NCBI RefSeq assembly: GCF_007483665.1
Contig: NZ_ML660192.1
Location: 8,660-72,659, forward strand
DNA: 64,000 nucleotides
Origin: Catellatospora sichuanensis
GTDB taxonomy: Bacteria > Actinomycetota > Actinomycetes > Mycobacteriales > Micromonosporaceae
Direction: 5' to 3'
In this document: in pieces, positions 21,388-30,828 of the stretch
Position numbering within the stretch: position 1 is the stretch's first letter
Layout of the letters: the number at the start of each line of letters is the position of its first letter
Made by a program: the position numbers and the translations under genes
The notes under the pieces: generated by a model
What the model was told of the DNA's origin: nothing
The model's database searches: none
What the model saw: the letters and a program-made list of their open reading frames with translations, nothing else

Positions 21388-24003
21388 TCAGTTCAGGCCG
21401 AGTACGCCGCGCAGTTCGGGGCGGCCGGTGATGCCGAGCTTGCCGTAGGCGCGGTGCAGATGATTTTCGACCGTACGTTCTGACAGATGCAGCCGGGCGG
21501 CGATGGCCCGGGTCGGCTCGCCTTTCGCGGCGGCGAGTGCGACGTCATGTTCACGTTTGGTGAGCTGGGCAACCGGGCCTTGGCGCCGTAACGCGGGTGT
21601 GCTCACCGGCTCCGCGATCAGGGCCAGTTGCGTTCGGGCGAAAAGTTGGGCGCGTGCAACGCCGTTGGGCTGCCCGGACGCCGACCAGGCCACCCCTGCC
21701 AAGGTTGCTGCCTCCGCAGCGTGCAGGGCCATGCCGTGCCCGGCGAATTGGCCGGCGACCTGGAACAGGGCTGTAGCGTCGCGGGTGTGGGCCGCGTGGG
21801 CGAAGGTGACCACGGTGGCGCCCAGCGGCCAGGAAGGGTGTGGCGGGTAGGCGGCCAGCAGGCCGGTGGCCGTGTCGGCGGCGCCCAGGCGGATCAGGTC
21901 CATGGCTCCTAATGTGCCGGTGCCCACGGCACCGAGCCGGCCGTGCCGGGCGACCGCTTCGGTGAGCACGGCCAGGCCCTCGCCGTCGTCGCCGTCAGCA
22001 GCTCCCGCCCAGGCGATGGCGCGGGCCACCTCGATGTCGAGTAGTTGTAGCGATTGCGGGCCGCTGGCATAGATGGCGAGTTCGTCCAGTGCGACGGTCC
22101 GCCCGAGCTGTGCATCGGCTTGGATGTGCACCGCACAAGCCCACCTGCGCAAGGGGCGCATGTCCACGTCCCGGGCGACCAGGTGTGCTTCGTGTGCCCA
22201 GCGGGCCGCGGTGGCCGCCTTGCCACGAAACAACGCGATCTGGGCCAGCGTCAGCGCGTGCAGGGCCTGGCTCACCGGCCGGATGGGGTGCAGGCTGGCC
22301 TGGTACCCGGAGAGGACCATGTCTTGTGCCGCGACGGGATCTGGCCGGTAGCAGCGCAGCAGGGCAGCGGTTGGCCCGACGCCGCCCGACTGCATCTGGC
22401 TGGGGCCGGCGTGTTGCAGGGTGAGCGGAGCGGCCTGCGCGACAACGGCCTCGGCCTCGGCGAACCGTCCCGCGGTCAGCATGGCGCAACCGGCGGCGGC
22501 GCTGGCAGCAAGCCGGACCTCAGCTGGTCCGGGGCGTTGGAACGCGGCCAGCGCCTCATCCACGACGGTGCTGTCGAGTTGGTAGGCACGTAGATAGAGG
22601 CTGTAAATGTTGAGCTGGCCGAGCCACCGCTGATCGCTGATCGCTCTTGCGGCTTGGGTCAACAGCGATTGCGCGGCGTGGACGTCGTCTCGGGCGTGTA
22701 CCAGGATCTCCGCGTGCTGGATGACCACTTGTATCAGGTCCGCCTCACGCGCGCTGCTGGTCATCCGGTCGCACAGTGCGATGGCCTCATCGATGCGGCC
22801 GAGCTGAACCATCGCGCGCACCGCAGCCAGGCCGGCCTCCACTTCACCGGACTGGTCATAGGCACCCTGGGCCAGCCGCTGGGCCAGGGCGAATTCTCGG
22901 CTCAGCTCGGCCTGCCGGGCAGCAGCCATGGCCAGAGCGGGGTTGACCGGTCCGCCCCCATCCAGACGCCACAGGGCCGTGCGCATCAGGTCTTCATCGC
23001 TGAGCTGGCCGGTGGCCTCGAATGCACCGGCGAGCACGCGGGCGTGCCTGCGCCGGCCCAGCACCGGGGTGCCGGCACGCAGGAGCTCGCCGTAGAGCGG
23101 ATGGCTCAGCCGCACCATGGGCGGCTCCGCGGGTTCGACCGTGATCAGGCCACGGCGTTCGAGCACCTCCAGCACGGTCTCTTCGATGACCGTCACCGCG
23201 ACGGGCAGGGGTAGTGGCTCGCCTGCTGCCAGCAGTTCGAGAGCGTCGCGTTCTGCCGGATGGGCCACGGCGAGCCTGCTCTGCAGAAGCTCGCTGAGGC
23301 GCGCCAGGGTGGTCATCGGGCCGGTCAGGCACCACAGACCGTTGTAGTTGGTCAGTGAGCCGGCCTCGGTCGCCGATGTCACCAGCTCCCTGAGAAACAG
23401 CGGATTGCCGGCAGCGGCTTCCGTCAGCCGGCGGGCGGCCTGGCCCTCCACCGGGCCGCCCAGCGCGGCGGACAGCAGCGTTTTCATCTCTACCGGCGAC
23501 AGCGGAGCCAGCTCGATGCGGGTGACCCCGGCGTCTTTCCACAATGCGGTAACCGGCTGTGGGATCGGCTCGTCGGTACGCATGGTGGCCAGCAGCGTGA
23601 TGAATCCTTCGTTGAGTGCGCGATGGATGACGGCGGCTGAGATCTCGTCGAGCAGGTGGGCGTCATCGACCGACAGCAGCGCTGTCGTCTGGCCGGCGAG
23701 CCGGCGCAGGCCGACGAGGCCACGTTGTACCGGGCCTGCTTCATCGTCATAGCTGTCCGCGACCGGCAGCAGGCCGGCCAAGGCTGCCAGTGCCAGGCCA
23801 GAACCGGCAACGGAGCATCGCACAGTCAGCACCCGCCCGCTACGCCAGCTGCCGGCGATTTCCTTGGCCAACCGGGTCTTGCCCACACCCGCCGGCCCGG
23901 CGATCAACACTCCAGCAGAAGCCGGCGCGCTCAGCGCAGCAGCCACGCCGGCTATCTGGTCCTCACGGCCGACGAGCGGCAACCCATTCGCCGGCCATGT
24001 CAT
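21388..24003 (-). CDS. LAL-type LuxR family transcriptional regulator with AAA/NTPase domain
   Basis: 871 residues from the ATG at 24003. AAA ATPase with Walker A GPAGVGKT at 36-43 and Walker B LLSVDDAHLL. A long helical repeat middle (about 320-790) is likely a TPR-type signal sensor. C-terminal LuxR helix-turn-helix, about 808-871 (LTKREHDVALAAAKGE, AIAARLHLSERTVENHLHR). Large ATP-binding regulators of this class activate catabolic or secondary-metabolite genes. The longer open frame upstream to 24591 is rejected because it overlaps the divergent gene and shows no homology. Target genes are not evident; the LPXTG protein downstream is a possible one. Confidence 0.9.
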   Translation of the reverse strand: MTWPANGLPLVGREDQIAGVAAALSAPASAGVLIAGPAGVGKTRLAKEIAGSWRSGRVLTVRCSVAGSGLALAALAGLLPVADSYDDEAGPVQRGLVGLRRLAGQTTALLSVDDAHLLDEISAAVIHRALNEGFITLLATMRTDEPIPQPVTALWKDAGVTRIELAPLSPVEMKTLLSAALGGPVEGQAARRLTEAAAGNPLFLRELVTSATEAGSLTNYNGLWCLTGPMTTLARLSELLQSRLAVAHPAERDALELLAAGEPLPLPVAVTVIEETVLEVLERRGLITVEPAEPPMVRLSHPLYGELLRAGTPVLGRRRHARVLAGAFEATGQLSDEDLMRTALWRLDGGGPVNPALAMAAARQAELSREFALAQRLAQGAYDQSGEVEAGLAAVRAMVQLGRIDEAIALCDRMTSSAREADLIQVVIQHAEILVHARDDVHAAQSLLTQAARAISDQRWLGQLNIYSLYLRAYQLDSTVVDEALAAFQRPGPAEVRLAASAAAGCAMLTAGRFAEAEAVVAQAAPLTLQHAGPSQMQSGGVGPTAALLRCYRPDPVAAQDMVLSGYQASLHPIRPVSQALHALTLAQIALFRGKAATAARWAHEAHLVARDVDMRPLRRWACAVHIQADAQLGRTVALDELAIYASGPQSLQLLDIEVARAIAWAGAADGDDGEGLAVLTEAVARHGRLGAVGTGTLGAMDLIRLGAADTATGLLAAYPPHPSWPLGATVVTFAHAAHTRDATALFQVAGQFAGHGMALHAAEAATLAGVAWSASGQPNGVARAQLFARTQLALIAEPVSTPALRRQGPVAQLTKREHDVALAAAKGEPTRAIAARLHLSERTVENHLHRAYGKLGITGRPELRGVLGLN

Positions 24004-24030
24004 GGGGCGAAGGTTAACGCGTCCGGCTCG

Positions 24031-24573
24031 ATGGGCGCAGTGGGCATATGGCGTGGTAGACCGCTGATCCATTACGGCTGGCGTTTCGACCGTTACGTGA
24101 CGAAACGGCTGGCTACGGCCGGCGCGTACGCGCAGGCGGCACTGGGCAGCGCCGCACGCGTCCGGGTTCTGGTCGGCGATCTGGCGGCCACTGCCATCGC
24201 GCCCGCCGTGGCCCGTGAAGATGATGACGTCACCCTCATCCTGGTCATCTTCGTAGCCGCCAGACATCACGATCGACTCGGCGCCGAGGTCAAGGGGTGG
24301 CCTTCGGGCACCTACGCCGACCAGCGACGGGCCGGGCAGGTGAAACGAACCCGGCCCACGACCCAGGCCGCCCACTGGTTCAGCCAGGCACTGTTCAAGG
24401 CCATGCTGCTGCGTGACTCGAATTCGCACTTCGAATCGCTGATGGTGCTGCCCGACTACGCCCGCTATCGCGACCTCGCTCTGCGGACCGCCAACAGTCG
24501 CGCAGCCGCAGTCATCCACATCGCCTTCATGAAGCCGGACGGCACCATCGACTCCTCGACGTGGGCACCATAG
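24031..24573 (+). CDS. Nuclease-like hypothetical protein (EVKG motif)
   Basis: About 180 residues from the ATG at 24031; GTG at about 24097 is an alternative. It contains GAEVKGWPSGTYAD, then KRTRPTTQAAHWFSQALFKAMLL, then LPDYARYRDLALRT. This is the pattern of a bacterial family with an E-x-K dyad of the PD-(D/E)XK type, usually preceded by a strand with a catalytic Asp. Here the preceding strand (DDDVTLILVIFVAARHHD) deviates, so activity is doubtful. It starts 27 bases from the divergent LuxR gene. The N-terminus may be truncated. Function uncertain. Confidence 0.55.
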   Translation: MGAVGIWRGRPLIHYGWRFDRYVTKRLATAGAYAQAALGSAARVRVLVGDLAATAIAPAVAREDDDVTLILVIFVAARHHDRLGAEVKGWPSGTYADQRRAGQVKRTRPTTQAAHWFSQALFKAMLLRDSNSHFESLMVLPDYARYRDLALRTANSRAAAVIHIAFMKPDGTIDSSTWAP

Positions 24574-24675
24574 GCGACTCGAACGGGGCATGTCCGCACA
24601 GGCAGTGGCGACACCGCATGCAACGACCTGAGGGCCGTTACATAGCGAGCTCAGCGTGGTGGAAGCGACTGACAG

Positions 24676-24852
24676 TCAGTCCTCATCTTCGGCTGCTCGG
24701 TGGATGCTCTCGGCAATGGCGGCAGCGTCCCAGCCGCCATCTGACCCGCTGTCGCGCCATGCGGCCACCGCATCCTGGGCCTGCTCCTCGTCCCAGTCGA
24801 ATTCTTCGACGAGGGTGTCCGCGATCAGCCGGTCCAGAGTCAGGTCGTCCAT
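24676..24852 (-). CDS. Small acidic hypothetical protein
   Basis: 58 residues (73 if the ATG at 24897, which has GAAGGA next to it, is used). Strongly acidic and helical: DRLIADTLVEEFDWDEEQAQ, ending AAEDED. Codon use is typical of the genome and no overlapping gene competes. Homologues unknown to me; its size and charge would fit a nucleic-acid mimic or adaptor but there is no evidence for that. Confidence 0.55.
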   Translation of the reverse strand: MDDLTLDRLIADTLVEEFDWDEEQAQDAVAAWRDSGSDGGWDAAAIAESIHRAAEDED

Positions 24853-24897
24853 GTCAAGAAGTCTACGGCTGCTAATTCGCGAGGCTTCGACAACCAT

Positions 24898-25227
24898 TCC
24901 TTCGGCGCGCTTCCACCAGCGCTGAGCTGGTTATTGCTCAAACGCCGGGGCAACAGCGTTGGCCTCGCGGGCGGCCCTGTCCTGCCAGGACGCGAGCGGA
25001 TGGTCCACATTCCGGTGGATCGCCGGCGCAATCGGTCCAGGTCAAGTAGCTGATCAGTCGGAGCGTCCAGCCGACCGCATAATCCAGGCAGGCACTGACG
25101 TGGCAGACCGGGTCAACCGGGCGTGCCTACTTTCCTGCACACCGTTATGTCCGCGCGATACCGCGCAAGACCGCGGTTATGCTCCGCCGGTTCGACGACG
25201 ACACACGCACCGGGGGACGAAAACTAC
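24898..25227. other. Upstream region of the helicase island
   Basis: No gene seen. Should hold the promoter of the SF1 helicase gene; GGGGGA at 25212-25217 is its Shine-Dalgarno. Confidence 0.4.
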
Positions 25228-28200
25228 ATGAACGAGACCGACCACGAGCAGGCCATCGACATCGTGGATCCGATGGTCGACCGCGCGGTCCGGCTGTTCA
25301 CCTTCCTCGGCGCGGCGGCCGGCCTGAAGAACACCCCGATCCGCTCGGTCGACTCGTACCAGTCATCGCTGTGGCTGGGCACCCTGCCCGTGCACCATGG
25401 CGTGCGGGTCGCGCACCGCAACGGCGACCCGATGCCCGAGGCGCCACTGCTCACCCTCGACCGGGTGCCCCGCCCAGCGCCGCCCTCGGTACCCGCGGAG
25501 CTGGCGCCGTGGCTCAACGGGCCTATCGACGACGCGCAGCGGCCACCGGCCCTGCGTGACACCGTGACCGTGCCCGCCGACAGCCCCACCGTGCCCGAAG
25601 ACTTCACCGCGCCCGGCGAACCAGACCCGGATGACGAGCCCGAAGCCGAGCCCGGAACGCTGCGCTCGGTGCACCTGCAGCTCAACGAGCTGCCCGACGT
25701 ACGCGCCGACCTGGACGCCTGGCTCACACGCTGGCAGGACTGGGCCGACACCGAGCGCCGCGACGAGCACGTGCGCGAGTTCTACCGGAAACTGTTCACG
25801 ATGCACGTGGCCGCCTCCGGCAACCCCGAAGAGCTCGAACTCGTGCTGGGGGTGGCCTGCCTGGGCTGGCTGCCCCCGAACGGCCACCCTGCCGTCAAAC
25901 GCCACCTGCTGACGGTGCCCGCGGTGATCAGGCTCAACGACGACACCGGCCGGCTGACCGTCGAACGGGCCGAAACCGGCGACACACTACGGGTCGAGGT
26001 CGACATGCTCGACCCGAGCCTGGTCAACGCCCGCAACCTCAACGAGGTCCGGGCCCGCGCCCAACAGGCCGAAGAGCATCCGCTGCACTGCGATGCGGTC
26101 GGCGCGCTGGCCCGCAGCCTGGTGCACACCATGGACCCCGACGCAGAGTACGACGACGGCGACGAGCAGCCCGCCGTCGGCGCGCGGGCCGCCGCGGCCT
26201 TCGCGCCCGCGCTCATCCTGCGCAAACGCTCCCAGCAGGGCATCGTCGACATCTTCCGCACCATCGTCGAGCAGCTGTCCGCGGCGGCAACCGTCCCCGA
26301 CGGGGTGCTGCCGCTAGTCGACCCCGACCACCGTCCGGCGGTGACCGCCGACCGCCAAGACGGCGCCGTCATCCAAATCGACGACGAGCATTTCCTTCCG
26401 CTGCCGGTAAACGACGTGCAGCGGCGCATCATCTCCCACGTCGACAGCCGGGCGCAGACCCTGGTCCAGGGCCCGCCCGGCACCGGCAAGACGCACACCG
26501 CCGCCGCACTGCTGGCCCACCTGCTGGCGCAGGGCAAGCGGGTCCTGGTCACCGCCCACACCGACCGGGCGCTGCGGGAGGTACGCAACAAGCTGCCCGC
26601 CGCGTTCAAGCCGCTATCGGTGTCAGTCGTGGGCACCTCCCGCGAGGACATGGCCGACCTGAAGGTCGCCGTGGAGCGGATCGCGGCCACCGCCGCCGAC
26701 CACGACCCGCAGCGCTCCGCCGGCGCCATCGCCGGTCACCTCGCCGACATCGACGAGCTGCGCCGCCGCCGAGCCGCCGTACACCGGCAGCTGATCGACG
26801 CCCGCGCCCACGACGTCGCCGAATACGACCTCGACGGCTACCGCGGCACACAGGCCGCCATCGCCCAGCAGCACTACGCCCAAGCCGCAGCCCATAACTG
26901 GCTCACCGAATACGCGCAGGTCGGCACGCAGACGCCGGTCCCGCTGACCGGCGACGAGATCACCGCCTGGCACGCGATGCTGCGCGACGCCGCACTCACC
27001 GCCGACGAACCCGCATCGCATCGCCGCCTGCCCGACCTCGCCACCATCCCCACCCCGGACGCGTTCGCGCAGCTGATCGCCGACGAAGCCGGCGCACGGG
27101 CCAGATACGGACACCACGACCGGCACCGCACCCACCCCGGGTACGCCGTCGTCGGCCGACTGCCCGACGGTTCACGCCGCGAATTCCAGCGGGTCCTGCG
27201 CGAACTCGCCGACCGGCTCGAGGAGCTGTCCCGCCGCACCGAGACCTGGATGCCGCAGGCGCTGGCCGACGTGCGCTCGGGCCGCGGCGCCATCTGGCAG
27301 GCCCGCGCCGACACCATCCAGCAGCTCGTCGACACCGCAGCCGCACCCCTGGCCGCGCTCGGCCACCTCACCCAGGTCACGGTCACCGCCGCGGACCCCG
27401 GGCCACTCGAACCGCTGGCCAGGGCACTGGCCGGCTATGTGTCCGGCGACCGGACGATCAAGACCAGCGCCGACGGCACCCCCAAACTCGGCATCCTCGC
27501 CCCGCAGCTCCTCAAGCAAGCACAGCCCCTGTTCGACCAGGTCCGCGTCAACGGCATCGCGCCGACCACCGCCACCCAGCTGCAGGCGTTCCTGCTCTGG
27601 GCACAAGCACACCGTGCAGTCACCGCCCTCGACCGGGCCTGGCCCAGCGACACCGTCATCCCCGACGAAGACACCCTCGCCGAACGCCTGCAGTGGCACC
27701 ACACCGAACTCGAACAGCTACGCAAGGCGCAAGCCCTCGGGGCCGCACTCGACGCCGAAGACCGCCGGTTCGCCCAGGCGCAACTGCCGCGGCCCGACTG
27801 GAACGACATCACCTCGCTGCGCGAATACGCCGCGCTCGCCGACGCGGCCACCGCCGCCGACGCACTGTCCGCGGCGTCCGCGCCGCTGTCACGGCTGGAC
27901 GTCGCGGTCTACGAGGTCGCGCAGTGGGAAGACGCCGCCGACATCGCACGCCTCACCCTGCAGGCCGTCCGCGACCGCGACGTCAACTCCTACGGTTCCG
28001 CCCACGCCCGGCTGACCCGGCTCACCGAGGTGCGCGAGTCCTGCGCACGACGTGACGCGCTGTCGGCCCGTCTGGAGCAGGCCGCCCCCGACCTGCACCG
28101 CGCCATCACCGCCGAGCCCGGCGAGCAGGCGTGGCCGCAGCGCCTCGCCACATTCGGGCAGGCGTGGGCGTGGGCGCGGGCCCAGGCGTGGCTGCGCGAA

Positions 28201-30663
28201 CACGACAACACCGACGTCAACGCCCTGCAAGCCGACATCCACCGGATCGAACAGCGCATCCACCACACGGTCGAGCAGCTCGCCGCGGAACGGGCATGGA
28301 GCCACGCGGTCTCCCCCGGTCGGCTCACCGGCCGCTCGCGGGCCAACCTGGAGCACTACGCCTACCTGGTGCGGCGGCTCGGCAAGGGCACCGGCAACTA
28401 CGCCCCGCAGCAGCGGGCCGAGATCCGCCAGGCGATGGACAAGTGCCGCCCCTCGGTGCCGGTCTGGATCATGCCGATCTACCGCATCGCCGAGCAGCTC
28501 GAGATCCACCCGGACATGTTCGACGTCGTCGTGGTCGACGAGGCCTCGCAGGCGAGCCTGGAAGCCACGTTCCTGCAGTACCTCGCCCCGAAGATCGTGG
28601 TGATCGGCGACGACAAGCAGATCTCCCCGTCCGCGGTCGGTGTCGACCAGGCGGCACTGCGGGCGCTGGCCGGCCAGTACATCCACGACGACCCGTACCG
28701 CTCGTCCTGGCAGGACCCGCAGCGCAGCCTGTTCGACGAGGCACGCATGCGGTTCAGCGGCCTGCTCACCCTGGTCGAGCACCGTCGCTGCGTACCGGAG
28801 ATCATCGGCTTCTCCAACCGCATCGCCTACGAACCCGACGGCATCCGCCTGCAGCCGGTACGCCAGTACGGCGCCGACCGCCTCGAGCCGATCAAACCGG
28901 TGCTGGTCCCCGACGGGTACGTACGCGGCACCACCAACAAAGTCAACCCCGCCGAAGCCGACGCGATCGTCGACCAGATCGAAAAATGCATCGCCGACCC
29001 GCGCTACGACGGGCTGACCTTCGGCGTCATCTCACTGCTGGGCAAAGCGCAGGCGGCCGCGATCGAGAAGCAACTGCTCGAGCGCATCCCGCCCGCCGAG
29101 TGGGCAGCACGCGACCTGCGCTGCGGCGACTCGGCCGACTTCCAGGGCTCCGAACGCGACGTGGTGTTCCTGTCGATGGTCGCCGCCATCGAACCAGGAC
29201 GGACGCTGATCTCGCTGACCCGCGACGACTACGTCAAGCGCTACAACGTCGCCGCGTCGCGGGCCAAGGACCAGATGTGGCTGTTCCACTCGGTCCGGCT
29301 GTCCGACGTCGGCAACCCGGAGGACATGCGCTTCCAGCTGCTCGACTACTGCTACGGCGTGGCCGGCCGAGCCTCGTCGGCGATGCCGGCGGCGATCTGC
29401 GGCGGCGCGCCGCACGACCGCCGGGTGGAGCCGTTCGACTCGCTGTTCGAGCAGCGCGTCTACAACCGGCTCGTCGACCGCGGGTACACGGTGCTACCGC
29501 AGTACCAGGTCGACTCGTACCGCATCGACCTGGTGGTCGTCGGCGGCAAGGCGCGCCTGGCGGTCGAGTGCGACGGCGACGCCTGGCACGGCCCGGACGC
29601 CTACGAACGCGACCTGGCCCGCCAGCGCAACCTGGAACGTTGCGGCTGGCGCTTCTTCCGCATCCGCGAATCCGCGTTCTACGTCGATGAGCCGGCTGCA
29701 CTGGCCGACCTCTGGGCGACCCTGCGTGAGCTGGACATCCACCCGTCCGGATGGACCTCCGCCGCCGAGGAGCCGATCGGTGACCAGACCGCAGCCGGAT
29801 TAGCCGATCCCTCCCCGACAGCCACCGGCACCCACGACGCCGAGGTCATCGAGGCGGAAAAGCCCGACGCGCTGCCCGCAGAGCCCGGTATCGGCGACGC
29901 CTCGCCGCCCGACACCGGCCGGCAGGAAACCTCCGCCCTTGACACCACCCCGGTCATGGCCGCCGTGCCCGGCACCTTCCTGCTCGGCACCGTCCCGGCA
30001 ACCACCCCGATGACCGACACCCAGGTACTCGACGCGGTGACCACCATCGAGATCGATCTCGGGCCCGAGGTGGAAGCGGTGCTACTGGAGACGACGCAGG
30101 CCGACCCAGAACCGGACCCGGCCATGGTCGCGCCCGTCGCAGAACAGCCCAGCACCCTGCCCGCCTACCACGAGTTCCTCGGCAGCGTCCGGTCACCGGT
30201 AGATGCATCCAAACAGGACTTGATCGACGGGATCGTCGCGATCGTCACGGCCGAAGGACCAGTGCTCGGCGACCGCATCCACACCGCCTACGTGCGCAGT
30301 TCCGGTGGCCAGCGGGTGGGCAAGTCCATCGCCAGCGCGCTGAACTCGGCAATCACGCTCGCGGTGCGCCGCGGCACGCTGGTGGAGGAGAACCCGCTGC
30401 GTGAGGCCGGGAACAAGCCACGCACGTACCGGCTGGCATCCCAGCCCAGCGTGCAGGTACGCCGGCTCGGCCCGCGCGCGCTGGACGACGTGCCTCCTGC
30501 CGAGGTCGCCGCGCTGCTGGAAACGGTCGCCGCGACTCACGGCTGGGACAATGCGGAAATCCTGTTCCGGGTGACGCTGGAGACGTTGGGGCTCAAACGG
30601 CTGACCAAGAATGTCGGCGACCGCCTGACCCGCTGCATGCTGCTCACCAGGCGGTCCTCTTAG
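25228..30663 (+). CDS. SF1 (Upf1/DUF4011-like) helicase with C-terminal Vsr/MTES_1575-type nuclease
   Basis: 1,811 residues from the ATG at 25228. N-terminal ~400 residues unassigned. Helicase motif I GPPGTGKT at 415-422, then a long helical insertion (about 500-1050). Motif II DEAS at 1104-1107, followed by IVVIGDDKQISPS, EHRRCVPEIIGFSNR and QGSERDVVFLS, the order of SF1B helicases. Nuclease domain about 1405-1500 with YRIDLVV (Asp 1434) and VECDGDAWHG (Glu 1447), the Vsr-like fold of MTES_1575. An acidic/Pro/Thr-rich linker (about 1510-1650) leads to a helical, probably winged-helix C-terminus. Such fusions are associated with anti-phage and DNA-modification islands. It is followed 165 bases later by a second helicase gene on the same strand. 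Confidence 0.9.
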   Translation: MNETDHEQAIDIVDPMVDRAVRLFTFLGAAAGLKNTPIRSVDSYQSSLWLGTLPVHHGVRVAHRNGDPMPEAPLLTLDRVPRPAPPSVPAELAPWLNGPIDDAQRPPALRDTVTVPADSPTVPEDFTAPGEPDPDDEPEAEPGTLRSVHLQLNELPDVRADLDAWLTRWQDWADTERRDEHVREFYRKLFTMHVAASGNPEELELVLGVACLGWLPPNGHPAVKRHLLTVPAVIRLNDDTGRLTVERAETGDTLRVEVDMLDPSLVNARNLNEVRARAQQAEEHPLHCDAVGALARSLVHTMDPDAEYDDGDEQPAVGARAAAAFAPALILRKRSQQGIVDIFRTIVEQLSAAATVPDGVLPLVDPDHRPAVTADRQDGAVIQIDDEHFLPLPVNDVQRRIISHVDSRAQTLVQGPPGTGKTHTAAALLAHLLAQGKRVLVTAHTDRALREVRNKLPAAFKPLSVSVVGTSREDMADLKVAVERIAATAADHDPQRSAGAIAGHLADIDELRRRRAAVHRQLIDARAHDVAEYDLDGYRGTQAAIAQQHYAQAAAHNWLTEYAQVGTQTPVPLTGDEITAWHAMLRDAALTADEPASHRRLPDLATIPTPDAFAQLIADEAGARARYGHHDRHRTHPGYAVVGRLPDGSRREFQRVLRELADRLEELSRRTETWMPQALADVRSGRGAIWQARADTIQQLVDTAAAPLAALGHLTQVTVTAADPGPLEPLARALAGYVSGDRTIKTSADGTPKLGILAPQLLKQAQPLFDQVRVNGIAPTTATQLQAFLLWAQAHRAVTALDRAWPSDTVIPDEDTLAERLQWHHTELEQLRKAQALGAALDAEDRRFAQAQLPRPDWNDITSLREYAALADAATAADALSAASAPLSRLDVAVYEVAQWEDAADIARLTLQAVRDRDVNSYGSAHARLTRLTEVRESCARRDALSARLEQAAPDLHRAITAEPGEQAWPQRLATFGQAWAWARAQAWLREHDNTDVNALQADIHRIEQRIHHTVEQLAAERAWSHAVSPGRLTGRSRANLEHYAYLVRRLGKGTGNYAPQQRAEIRQAMDKCRPSVPVWIMPIYRIAEQLEIHPDMFDVVVVDEASQASLEATFLQYLAPKIVVIGDDKQISPSAVGVDQAALRALAGQYIHDDPYRSSWQDPQRSLFDEARMRFSGLLTLVEHRRCVPEIIGFSNRIAYEPDGIRLQPVRQYGADRLEPIKPVLVPDGYVRGTTNKVNPAEADAIVDQIEKCIADPRYDGLTFGVISLLGKAQAAAIEKQLLERIPPAEWAARDLRCGDSADFQGSERDVVFLSMVAAIEPGRTLISLTRDDYVKRYNVAASRAKDQMWLFHSVRLSDVGNPEDMRFQLLDYCYGVAGRASSAMPAAICGGAPHDRRVEPFDSLFEQRVYNRLVDRGYTVLPQYQVDSYRIDLVVVGGKARLAVECDGDAWHGPDAYERDLARQRNLERCGWRFFRIRESAFYVDEPAALADLWATLRELDIHPSGWTSAAEEPIGDQTAAGLADPSPTATGTHDAEVIEAEKPDALPAEPGIGDASPPDTGRQETSALDTTPVMAAVPGTFLLGTVPATTPMTDTQVLDAVTTIEIDLGPEVEAVLLETTQADPEPDPAMVAPVAEQPSTLPAYHEFLGSVRSPVDASKQDLIDGIVAIVTAEGPVLGDRIHTAYVRSSGGQRVGKSIASALNSAITLAVRRGTLVEENPLREAGNKPRTYRLASQPSVQVRRLGPRALDDVPPAEVAALLETVAATHGWDNAEILFRVTLETLGLKRLTKNVGDRLTRCMLLTRRSS

Positions 30664-30828
30664 CCGCCCAGCGCTGCCATAGCCCGCGAGGATGACGCCG
30701 CCACTGTCCTGACCGCCAGTCCGTGTCGTCCTTACAGCCGGTGCCCAGGCCGCACGAGGGCGGCGACACTCCATGGCAGGAAAGCCGCAAAGCGTGGCAA
30801 GGGCCGATATCTCGACGGGACAAACACG
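30664..30828 (+). other. Short spacer between the two helicase genes
   Basis: 165 bases without a gene. Contains a GGGA ribosome site 8-9 bases before the next ATG. No clear terminator, so read-through is plausible. Confidence 0.4.

Noticed and set aside
24004-24591. N-terminal extension of the LuxR regulator
   Set aside because: The extension has no homology, overlaps the divergent nuclease-like gene, and the family start (LVGREDQI region) is reached from the ATG at 24003.
27172-28782. Long minus-strand frames in the SF1 helicase gene
   Set aside because: Antisense shadows; the plus-strand frame carries all helicase motifs in order.
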